A DNA stretch of 64,000 nt. It comes from Thermohalobaculum sp038534135. GTDB lineage: Bacteria > Pseudomonadota > Alphaproteobacteria > Rhodobacterales > Rhodobacteraceae. Of the stretch, positions 26,693 through 36,700 are shown in pieces. The notes under the pieces are model-generated. The model had not been told where the DNA came from. It saw nothing but the letters and a program-made list of their open reading frames with translations, and ran no database searches. Position 1 is the first letter of the stretch. Every line of letters starts with the position of its first letter. Location: the NCBI GenBank assembly GCA_038534135.1, contig JBCAXJ010000010.1, positions 1 to 64,000 on the forward strand, written 5' to 3'. A program made the translations under genes and the position numbers.

Positions 26693-28471
26693 TCAGTGAT
26701 TGTCCCGGGGCAGAGTCTCGGACGTACGGCGATACCGCGTCGCGAATTCGAGGCATCCGCCATCCGCGAAGTGTCCGACATGGGCGCGCTGCAGTTCCTG
26801 CCAGGGCGTCTGATGCTCGAGCTCCGGCTTCTCCCAGGCGTCCTTGCGGGCCTGCCATTCCTCGGCGGGCACCAGCGCATCCATCGTCGCGTTCGGGATG
26901 TCGAGCCGTACGATGTCGTTTGTTTGCAGATACGCCAGACCGCCACCGATCACCGCCTCGGGCGAGGCATTTAGGATCGAGGGGCTTTCGGACGTGCCCG
27001 ACTGACGCCCATCGCCGATCGTCGGCATGTGCTGGATGCCCGCCGCGATCAGGGCATCGGGCGGCTGCATGTTCACCACCTCGGCCCCGCCGGGATAGCC
27101 GATCGGGCCGACGCCGCGGATGAACAGCATGCAATTCTCATCGATCCCGAGCGCGGGATCGTTGATCCGGTCATGGTAGTCCTCGGGGCCTTCGAACACG
27201 ATCGCGCGCGCTTCACAGACACCTTCCGAGCCCGGGCGCGACAGGAACTTCTCCTGAAACTGCGCGGAGATCACCGAGGTCTTCATCAGCGCTGAGTCGA
27301 AGAGGTTGCCCGATATCACCACGAAGCCTGCCTTTGCACGCATCGGAGCCGCCGGGGTCTTGATCACCTCGTGGTTCTCGGACAGCACGTCGGCATAATC
27401 CTGGGCCACGGTCTTGCCCGACACGCGCAGGGGCGTGCCGTCCAGCATCCCGGCGGCCAGCATCTCGCCCATCACGGCGGCGGTGGCGCCTGCACGCTGG
27501 TAGTCCTCGCCCAGATAGAAGCCTGCCGGCTGCATGTTGACCAACAGCGGCAGGTCGAATCCGATCTCCTGCCATTCCTTGATGTCCAGATCGACGCCCG
27601 CGTGCCGACCGATCGCCGCGAAATGGATCGGGGCGTTGGTCGAGCCGCCGATCGCTGTGTTCACGCGGATGACGTTGTGCAGTGCCGCCTTGGTGATGAT
27701 CTTGGAAGGCGTCAGATCCTCGTGCGCCATCTCGACGATGCGCTTGCCGGTTTCGTAGGCCGCTTCCATCCGGGCGCGCCAAGGGGCCGGAATGTTACCG
27801 GTGCCTGGCAGCATCATGCCCAGCGCCTCGGTCAGGGCGTTCATGGTCGAGGCCGTGCCCATGGTGTTGCAATGACCCAGCGACGGCGCCGAAGAGCAGA
27901 TCCGCGCTAGGAACTCGGCATAGTCGATCTCGCCCGCCGCCAGCAGGCGTCGCGACTCCCAGACGATCATGCCAGAGCCCGCGCGCTTGCCCTTCCACCA
28001 GCCGTCCAGCATCGGCCCGCCGTTCAGTGCGATGGCCGGGATGTCCACTGTGGCAGCACCCATCAGCATGGCAGGCGTGGTCTTGTCGCAGCCGGTGGTC
28101 AGGACAACCGCATCCAGCGGATAACCCTGCAAGACCTCGACCAGCGACAGATAGGCGAGGTTCCTGTCCAGTGCTGCTGTCGGGCGTTTCCCTGTCTCCT
28201 GGATCGGATGGACCGGGAACTCCAGCGGAATGCCGCCTGCGTCGCGGATCCCGGCCTTCACGCGGTCAGCCAGAAAGACGTGGATCTTGTTGCAGGGGGA
28301 GATATCGCTGCCGGTCTGGGCAATGCCAATGATGGGCCGCCCGGACTGCAATTCCTCCAACGTGAAGGCCTGGTTCTGGTATCGTTCGAGATACAGCGCC
28401 GTCATCGTCGGGTTGTCCGGATTGTCAAACCACTGGCGGCTGCGGAAACGGCCCTTGTGGAACGCGGTCAT
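26693..28471 (-). CDS. IlvD/Edd family dehydratase, D-xylonate dehydratase-like
   Basis: A 592-residue Fe-S dehydratase. It closely follows the Caulobacter XylD pattern: RFRSRQWFDNPDNPTMTALYLER, IGIAQTGSDISPCN (cluster Cys), TTGCDKTTPA (cluster Cys), SLGHCNTMGTAS (cluster Cys), and GDGRQSGTSESPSILN. XylD converts D-xylonate to 2-keto-3-deoxy-xylonate; L-arabonate or other pentonates are alternatives. The ATG at 28471 with GGGAGA before it is the start; the divergent SDR gene begins 82 bases away, so the two probably share a control region. Confidence 0.9.
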   Translation of the reverse strand: MTAFHKGRFRSRQWFDNPDNPTMTALYLERYQNQAFTLEELQSGRPIIGIAQTGSDISPCNKIHVFLADRVKAGIRDAGGIPLEFPVHPIQETGKRPTAALDRNLAYLSLVEVLQGYPLDAVVLTTGCDKTTPAMLMGAATVDIPAIALNGGPMLDGWWKGKRAGSGMIVWESRRLLAAGEIDYAEFLARICSSAPSLGHCNTMGTASTMNALTEALGMMLPGTGNIPAPWRARMEAAYETGKRIVEMAHEDLTPSKIITKAALHNVIRVNTAIGGSTNAPIHFAAIGRHAGVDLDIKEWQEIGFDLPLLVNMQPAGFYLGEDYQRAGATAAVMGEMLAAGMLDGTPLRVSGKTVAQDYADVLSENHEVIKTPAAPMRAKAGFVVISGNLFDSALMKTSVISAQFQEKFLSRPGSEGVCEARAIVFEGPEDYHDRINDPALGIDENCMLFIRGVGPIGYPGGAEVVNMQPPDALIAAGIQHMPTIGDGRQSGTSESPSILNASPEAVIGGGLAYLQTNDIVRLDIPNATMDALVPAEEWQARKDAWEKPELEHQTPWQELQRAHVGHFADGGCLEFATRYRRTSETLPRDNH

Positions 28472-28553
28472 CGGTGTCTCCCTGGCGATTATGGCTGGTC
28501 TGCGGCGGCGACTAGACCCTATACCAGGGCAAAGCACAATCGGGGAGGCGATG

Positions 28554-29306
28554 ATGAACAGCTACGATCTTAAGGGCCGCAAGGCAGTCGTCACGGGCGG
28601 CGCGCAGGGGATCGGCCGGGCGATCGTGGAGCGCTTTCTCGACTCGGGCGCCATCGTGACGATCTGGGATGCGGACCGGGCACTTGGCGAGCGGACGGCA
28701 GCCGAACTCGAGGGCCGGGGCACGGTCTATGTGAACGATCCCGACGTCTCCGACTGGGGCCGGGTTCAGTCCGCGACAGCGCGGACAGTGGCCGAGATGG
28801 GCGGCGTCGACATTCTGGTCGCCAATGCCGGGATCGCGGGGGCCAATGCGACGGTGATAGATACCGATCCCGCCGAGTGGAGCAAGGTCATCGACATCGA
28901 CCTGAACGGCGTCTTCCACTGCTGCAAGGCGGTCGCGCCGCACATGGTCGAGGCGGGTTATGGCCGGATCGTCAACACCGCCTCGATTGCCGGGAAGGAG
29001 GGCAATCCGAATGCCGCGCACTACTCGTCGGCCAAGGCGGGCGTCATCGCGCTGACAAAGTCGCTCGGCAAGGAACTCGCGCAGCACGACATTGCCGTGA
29101 ACTGCATCACGCCCGCCGCCGCCAAGACCGCGATCTTTGATCAGGTCGAGCAGTATCACATCGACTACATGCTCTCGAAGATCCCACGCGGGCGCTTTGT
29201 GACGGTCGAGGAGATCGCGAGCATGGTGACCTGGCTTTGCAGTGCCGAGAACAGTTTCACGACCGGTGGCGTGTTCGACCTCTCGGGCGGCCGGGCGACG
29301 TATTGA
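28554..29306 (+). CDS. SDR family oxidoreductase (sugar/polyol dehydrogenase-like)
   Basis: A 250-residue classical short-chain dehydrogenase: cofactor motif TGGAQGIG, NAG (VANAGIAG), catalytic Ser (NTASIAG), YSSAK Tyr/Lys, and the C-terminal TTGGVFDLSGGRATY typical of sugar dehydrogenases in this class. GGGGAGG before tandem ATGs at 28551 and 28554 favours 28554 by spacing. Divergent from the XylD-like dehydratase, so a pentose or sugar-acid substrate is likely, but not proven. Confidence 0.88.
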   Translation: MNSYDLKGRKAVVTGGAQGIGRAIVERFLDSGAIVTIWDADRALGERTAAELEGRGTVYVNDPDVSDWGRVQSATARTVAEMGGVDILVANAGIAGANATVIDTDPAEWSKVIDIDLNGVFHCCKAVAPHMVEAGYGRIVNTASIAGKEGNPNAAHYSSAKAGVIALTKSLGKELAQHDIAVNCITPAAAKTAIFDQVEQYHIDYMLSKIPRGRFVTVEEIASMVTWLCSAENSFTTGGVFDLSGGRATY

Positions 29307-29358
29307 CGGGGGGCCGCGGCTTCACGCGGCGCCCACGATCTTGGCCCGGGGGTCGGTC

Positions 29359-29381
29359 TGGCCGGACGGACAGACCGGCCA
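29359..29381. terminator. Hairpin between convergent genes
   Basis: tggccgg (29359-29365) and ccggcca (29375-29381) form a 7-bp stem with a 9-base loop. It sits between convergent genes and could terminate both. There is no T-run, so confidence is low. Confidence 0.35.
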
Positions 29382-29416
29382 AACGCGCTACACGAGGCCG
29401 ACAGCCATCGCGATTT

Positions 29417-30154
29417 TCAGACGGCACCTTCGCTGAGCAGGGAGTTGTAGAAGCCCTCGTGGCGCGGCTTGTACCCCTCCTCCCAAAGCGCATCGATCCC
29501 GTCATCCTTCCAAGTCCACGGCGGCGTGCATTGCTTGAAGGCCTTGCCGTCGTCGCTGCGCCAGAACTGGACATACTTCTGCACCTTGTCGTTGTCGCGC
29601 ATACGGTAGATCCAGCGCAGCTCCGAACCGCTGACATTGCGGCTTTTGGCGACGTATTCCGGTGTGAACTCGGACTCCTTGAAGTTGAAATGCGTCGGCA
29701 CAAGCTTGCCGAACGGATTGTCGCCCTTTGACAACAGCCCGCCAAAGGTCGAGGTTTTCTTCACGACCATTTCCTGGCTCTTCTTGCTGGCCAGCGCGGA
29801 CATCACGAAGTGAATGTGGATGCCGTTCTTCGCAGCCCAGAGCAACGAGCCCTTGGACTTCTTCCGATCAAAAGCGTTGATGTTCAGTTCGAAGCAACCA
29901 CTGGCTTCAGGGTAGGCCGACAGCACATCATGGCGGTGCTGCGCGCCAAGTTTCCCACGCTTCAGTTTTTCCTTGGGACCCTTCTGAACCTGCGGATCCT
30001 CGAACGCGTCGATGAACAGTGGAATTCCCTTTCGTCTGAGAAGCGCCGGCCCACCTTCAAGGTGTTTGAAGACGAAAGCCAGGCGGTCAGGATGAATACC
30101 GAAGACAATATCAATCTTCCTGTCGAAATCGCGGAACGCGGGTGTGAAAGGCAT
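29417..30154 (-). CDS. Hypothetical cytoplasmic protein
   Basis: A 245-residue Lys- and aromatic-rich protein (VFGIHPDRLAFVFKHLEGG; HIHFVMSALASKKSQEM; YMRDN-like segments) I do not recognise. No signal peptide or membrane segment. AAGGAGT lies before the ATG at 30154. Its Lys-rich composition and the gene-poor DNA next to it suggest an accessory gene. HDVLSAYPEASGCFELN and NGIHIHF look like buried strands, but no known catalytic motif stands out. Confidence 0.65.
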   Translation of the reverse strand: MPFTPAFRDFDRKIDIVFGIHPDRLAFVFKHLEGGPALLRRKGIPLFIDAFEDPQVQKGPKEKLKRGKLGAQHRHDVLSAYPEASGCFELNINAFDRKKSKGSLLWAAKNGIHIHFVMSALASKKSQEMVVKKTSTFGGLLSKGDNPFGKLVPTHFNFKESEFTPEYVAKSRNVSGSELRWIYRMRDNDKVQKYVQFWRSDDGKAFKQCTPPWTWKDDGIDALWEEGYKPRHEGFYNSLLSEGAV

Positions 30155-30782
30155 GATCCGTACTCCTTCGTGTGATGATTGGCGTTGTCCGCAAACGATG
30201 CCCGCCTGGGTTGTTTGGCTCAATGCACATCGCATCACGCGGCTGACATGGAGCGTGTGCCGGGAATTCGGGCGCGTCGGCGCACCTGTCGTTTGAGACA
30301 AAAGCTTTTGCAGTAGCGCATCACCATCGAGGCGCACGGCATCCCGCTCGACATCGATGCAATCGAGGAAGTGGGCGCCGCACGGCTGATCCACCGTCCG
30401 GTCGCCGGATCGTCAGAGCCAGGTGGGCCTTCGCGCGGACATTCCATCGTTCCGATACGGCAGCGCCAAAGGCGCCGCACACGGGAAAGTGGCTTCGTTT
30501 GGCGATGTCTCATGAGATTAGCGGCGGATCTTGGATGCCTCGCCGCTCGTTGGATATCGCGCACTGACGTGCGGATCCTGGAAAAAGTTCGGACCGGCCG
30601 GTCCGTCAGCCCACAGATCGGGCCGAAGTGTCGTCTGGTCCGTCTTCTTTACGACGGACCGCAAGTCTCGAGACCCGGCGGGTTTTAGACAAAGTTTCCT
30701 AAAAATCAGTGAACCCAGGCGAAGTTCTTCCGGAAGGCGCGGCCCGAAGGCCGCACTGTCTGGTCCAATTGAACCACCCGTC
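30155..30782. other. Gene-poor interval upstream of the hypothetical gene
   Basis: About 630 bases without a convincing gene. It contains a perfect 16-bp palindrome, cggaccggccggtccg (30590-30605). Short frames here lack ribosome binding sites and protein-like composition. It may contain remnants of a decayed gene. Confidence 0.4.
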
Positions 30783-33700
30783 TTAGGATAGCGGCACGAA
30801 GCTGAACTGATCCGCAACCAGATCGGCTGCCGTGACACCCGCAACCTCGATGACATCGGTGCCCGCGGCCGTGCCATAGTCGACCAGAGCGCCGCTGCCG
30901 CCATCCGTGATCGTCAGATCGACGAATTGCAGTGCCGTTCCGCTGAAATCGATCACGTCAAGATCCAGTTCGAAGTCCCGGATGATGTCGAGCCCGTCGC
31001 CCAGCACGAAGACAAAGGCGTCAGCCTCGGTGCCGCCTGTCAGGGCGTCCCGACCGGCACCACCGTCGATCACGTCGCTCCCGCCGCCAGCATTGATGAC
31101 ATCATCCCCGTCGAGACCGGTCAGCGTATTGTTACCAGCGCGTCCATTGATCCGGTTGCCGAGATCGTTGCCGGTGATGTCGATGTCATCGCCCGTGTCG
31201 GTCACCCCGTTCTCGACATTCGCGGCGAGCGTGACATCGACCTGGGTATAGACCGTGTCAGTGCCCTCACCGGCGTTCTCGATGATGGTGGTGTCTTCGT
31301 CGTAGACATACAGCCGGTCATCGCCCTCGCCACCGGCCAGGGTTGCCGATCCGTTGTAGACGCCCAGAAGATCGTTGCCGCCAAGACCGCGAAGCTCGAC
31401 CGGCCCCGTGAGCACGAACAGGCTCTCGCCGACTTCAGTGCCCTCAACGACCGGAACGGACGGCGCACCGAACGCTTCGATGAAGTCGGCGGCAGACAGA
31501 TCCGCCACATTCAAGTCGTTGATGACGATCGTCCCGCCGGCGAAGTTGACCAACGACCTGGTCGTGCCGGTGATCAACAGATCCTCGAACGTCAGACCAA
31601 CGGCTGTCAGGTCGATCAGGTCAACGCCGTCCTCGAAATCCAGGATGGTGTCGATGCCGTTGTCTTCCGTGACGACGAAGATGTCGGCACCGGAGCCGCC
31701 TTCCAGAACGTCGTTCTCCACGCCGCCGATCAGGATATCATTGCCTGCAGCGCCGTCCAGACGGTCACGCCCGACTTCGCCAGTCAGCAGGTTGTTGCCG
31801 GAGGTCCCGATGAACCAGTTGTTCTGGTCGTTGCCGACAATCGTGATGTCGTCGGATCCGATCCCGACAATGTCCTCGACATTATCGGGCCCGAACAGTG
31901 ACACCGAGGTGCCGATCGTGTCGTGGCCTTCATCCGCAAGCTCGAAGACCACGTCGCCGAGACTGTTGACGACGTAACGGTCATCGCCACCGCCGCCGAT
32001 CATGCGATCTTCGCCGCCTGCGCCCAGAATGAAATCGCTGGCGTCCGTGCCCTCGATGACCTCGCCTGCGTCCGTGCCACGTGTGATCCCGCCACCGGCG
32101 GCGGCGCTGACAACGCTGCGGAAATCAAGACCGAGGATGACCGGATCATGGTCCGAGTTCCGCGCGGGCGTCGTGCCATCGAAGAGCGCCGGGTCGCGGC
32201 CAAAATCGAGATTGTAGTCGATCGCGTCCGCCTCATCGGCATTGATGTGCCATTCGGTGACATCGGTGACACGGCTGAGCGCCGGGTCGTTGGCCAGCGC
32301 ATAATCGAGCGTTCCCCGTTGGCCGTCGAAGACGAAGGAGTAGATGTCCTCGCCGTCTTCAGCAAAGTCCTGGGCCAGGTCGGTGAAGCCCTCACCCGTA
32401 AGCGCGCCGACCGGCGTCTCTTGGGCGTAGGCATTGAGGTCACCCAGGACCAGCACATTGTCGGTTCCGGCACCGGTCGGGTCGGTGGCCAGCCACGCAG
32501 CCAGTTCCTCGGCTGCATCCTGGCGGACCTGGTTCCAGAAGCCCGCACCGTCACCCTGGTCGTAGTTCGGATCTGCCAGCAGGGCATCGATCAGCCCCTG
32601 CGGAGCACCGCCGAACGTCGCATCCAGGAAGGTGTCTTCCAGGTTGCTGTCACCCTTCGACTTGAAGTGGTTGACCGCGACCGTGAAGCTCTCGCCGTTG
32701 TTGTTCTCGGTGAAGCTCGCGGCCACGGCCGGGCGGTTGCGCTGGAAGTCACCGACCTGATCATCAGCCGAGACGAAATCGTTCAAGGCCGACGCGGTCG
32801 CGAAGGTGGTCGCGGCCGAGGCTTCCTCGAACACCAGCGTCTCGACCGTGCCGGTCGGTGTGACCGAGGCCGGTTTGTAGATGATGCCGGTGGTGATCGC
32901 ATCCGTGCCGACGACGCCGGTCGGGATGAAGTCGTAGGTGCCAGCACCCATCACGGCGTTGACGGCCGCGACAAGATCCGCGATCGCCGCGTCTGTCGCC
33001 GAGTTCTCCAGCTCGACCAGCCCCAGCACATCAGCGTCCATCTCGACGATGGCGTTGACGAGTTTTTGCTGTTGTCTGCCGAACTCGGCATTCGGATCCG
33101 TATCGGCTGGCGGGTTCGGATCCAGCGGATCCGCGAACCGCGTAAGATCGTCGGCACCACGTGGGTCGAGCCCGGTATCCGTGACCGCCGAGCCATCGTC
33201 GATCGTGGTGAAGTAGTTCAGCACGTTCAGGCTGACGACCTTCAGCACGCCGTCCTCGGTCAGGCCGAGCGTGACGTCTTCCGGGCTTGCAGGGCGCGGG
33301 TTCTCCTGGCTGTAGGTTGCCGTCGGCGTGTCGATCCGGAACTCGTCGAACCCGTAACGCAGCGTGCCAGTGATATCGGTCAGTGTGTCGCCCATCCGGA
33401 AGCTGTCGGCTGCCGTCAGCGAGCCATCGTTTCCGTCCGGGATCAGGATCGTATCGGGGTTCTGGTCAGTCCGGCCGTCGTCGATGACGATATTGCGCAC
33501 CGCGACGTCCTGCAGGTGCTGCTCGAAGCCCGCAACGTCCGGAGCATTGTTCTGCGTGAACTGCTCCAGCCGGCCATCCGAGCTGACACGGAACTCGCCG
33601 AACCGATCGAGGTTGAACATCTCGGTGATGCTCATCTCGTCCGGGATGGTGATCAGCATGCCTTCGTACTGTTCCAGACCAGCGACGAACTCGCCATCAT

Positions 33701-36700
33701 CGTCCAGCATCAGGCCGACTGTCGGGAACTCGACAACCGTGGCCGTCGGCAGGGTGTTGCCGGACGAGACAATTTCGATCTCCGTGGCCGAGATCTGCGT
33801 CTCGCCGAAGAACTCGGCGACCGTTCCTGTGACCTGAACCAGATCACCGACACTGACATCCAGCTCCGGGCTCAGGCTGCCGTCGAAGATAAAGATCCCC
33901 TCGGACGTTGTCGCCAGCGCGTCGGCATCTGCATCCTCTTCCTGGACGAAGAACCCGCTCAGTGTGTCCTGGAAGTCCGCCGTGACCACGGCCTCGATGG
34001 TGACTTCCTGGCCCTCCAGGGCACTGACATCGTCGACGCCGACCTGGAAGGTGCCCGAAGCATCCACATCGGTGATCCCCTGTATGTCGTGGATCATCGT
34101 GATGTCCCGTTCCAGACCCGTCAGTTCGTGGAAGGTCAGCGTGTTGCTTTCCTCCGACGTGACGGCAAGCAGCGCGTTGCCGGTCGGGCTTTCGACCGAC
34201 GGGATGAACCGCAGGCCTTCCGGAGCAATGTCGATCAGGTCGCCATTGGAATCTTCGTTGCGGATGTACTGGACGAAGCTTGAGTTCGCCGGATCGGTCA
34301 CATCGTAGACGACGATGCCGCCGACGCGTTCCAGCCCGACGAAAGCGTAGATCGAACCGTCGATCTCGCCCAGGACCACGGACTCCGGCTCGGGCCCCTT
34401 GTCATCCGAGCGGCTGTCGAAACTGGATGCGAGACCGTTGCCGTTGAACTCCTCGGGCGTCAGGATCTCGGTGATCCGCTCGAAGTCAGAGCCGCTGTCG
34501 AAGACCAGATTTCCGGCTGCGTCAAAGATCGAGAACGACCGGGCGCCGAAGCTGGTCAGCTCTTCGATCAGGCCGTCGCCATCCGTGTCGCCGTCGATGT
34601 TCGAGAACTTCAGGCGGCCAAGCACGGCGTCGTCGGCCAGATCGGCCAGCGTCTGGGCGTCGAAGGCCGTCGTGTCGACTTCGCCGTTCGTCAGATCGCC
34701 ATCGACCAGATCCGCACCGCGGCTCTCGTCGACATCGCGGCCATCACCTTCGTTGGCGGTGAAGAAGTATTGCTGACCGTCGACGGTGTAGGACGCCATG
34801 CCATCCGGCTGGAACAGGCCCTGGATCGGATAGGTATCGATGTTGATGCCGCTGTCCTGGTTCGACGGGTCCAGGGCGTTCTCGGCCAGCGAGTGGTCTT
34901 TGGTGCCAAGGGCCAGGATATCGTCGATGGTGAACGCCGTCGGTGCAGTGATGTCGGTGATCACGGCAACTGCGTTGTTCTCCTGCAGTCCGATGTAGGC
35001 GGTGTTCCCTTCGATCGTGATGTATTCGGGCTCGAGATCCGCCGCGGCAGACGGCGCGAAGTTCGTCGAGCCGTCCGGCACATTGTCGGGCGACGCGACC
35101 CGGACGCCCTTGGCGTCGAGCGCTTCGAAGGTGATCGAGCTGTCGGTGAAGTCCAGTGTCGTGACGGTCGATGCTGTCGGGTTCGTAGCGTTGAACGCGA
35201 TGACCGAGACCGATCCATTCGGGTTCTGCGATGCATCGGGCTGGTTCTCGTCCCCGGACGCCTGCCCTTCGTTGGCGACCAGAACATGGGTGCCGGTCTC
35301 GTTCCAGGTCACCATGTCCGGCAGCGCGCCTACCTGAACGACACCCAGGAAACCCAGCGAGGCGGCATCGTAGAACAGGACCTGTCCCGCGCCTGTGAAT
35401 TCATCGCCCTCGGTGCCCGGCGTGCCGAGCGGATCATCGATGAAACCGGTCGGGTCAGGCCGCGCGACGGCGATGATGCCGTTGCGGACCGAGACCGAGG
35501 TAATGTCGGAGCTGTCGAAGCCCAGATCCTCGGCCGACAGGGTCGCAATGACCGACAAGTTGCTCAGATCCGATGCATCGACCACTTGCAGGCCATCGCC
35601 CGAAGTGACAAAGGCGCGCTGCGTGGCGGCGTCCCAATCAACGATCTCGGCACCCGCCAGGCTGATCGTCCCAGCCACAGTCTCGACCAGTATAGGGTCG
35701 GGGATCTCGAACGGCGGGATCACGATCTCCGGATCACCGCCCGGCGAGCCGACATCGCCATCATTGCCGCTGGCGGCATCCGGCACCGAGTCGCGGCCCG
35801 TGCCGGTTGGTGTGGCAACACCAACTTCGGACAGTGCCCAGTTCGCGCCGTCATTGTTGTCCGCGGTCAGATCCGTCAGGTAGATCGACGCATCATTGTC
35901 ATCGACCGGGAATGGTGCGGCGTCGTCGTAGATCACGAGATCGACCGTGTTGTCGAAGACGATGCTGCCGGTGGATATGTCCGCGGAGTAGTCCGCAAAG
36001 GACGACCAGAGCGCGACGGTATCGGTCGAGTTGTTGAAGCCGTTCGCAGCCCAGTCCGTGACGGCGACGAGGTTCAGACCCTCGCCCCAGGCGGCCGAGA
36101 ATTGCTCGGCGGTCAGGTCGTCGGCGTTGTAGAGCACAGCACTTTCGCCAGCCGCGATCGAACCGGATGCAATCGTTGCCTCGGTGTGGAAGGACGCGTT
36201 TGCATCATCGAGCACGAAGCCGGAGAGGTCGACGACCTCGGTCCCGGTGTTCGTGATCTCGATCCACTCCCAGTCGTCCTCGGCACTGTCCGGGTTGTAC
36301 ATGATCTCGGAGATCACCAGGCTCAAATCTAGCGCCTCGGGCAGAACCGTGTCCGCACGGAAGGCTACGTTCTGAATGCGCTCGTCCAGCACGGGGCCGG
36401 TATCGACCTCGCTGAACGTAACCCCGCCATTGTCGGGGTTGAAGTTGTCGTTCAGGTACTCGGCCAGCGCGTCCTGCTCGGACCCATCATCCGCGAACGT
36501 CGCGGCACCGGTGACAACGCCGTCATCCGCGCCGTCCCCATCCAGATCCTGCAGATCGACCCGGTTCGGGTTCGACAGGGTCGAGAGGATCTCGTCCCCG
36601 GCATTGGCCAGGAAATCGAGCGTCACAACCCGGAAGCTCTCGGTGCCGTCGCCGACGATTTCGCCATCGCGGACGATCTCGGCGATCAGGATGTCGTTCT

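Noticed and set aside
31923..36332. Long plus-strand open frames opposite the RTX gene
   Set aside because: They mirror the Asp/Gly-rich minus-strand codons and have Arg/Val-rich, non-globular composition without ribosome sites.
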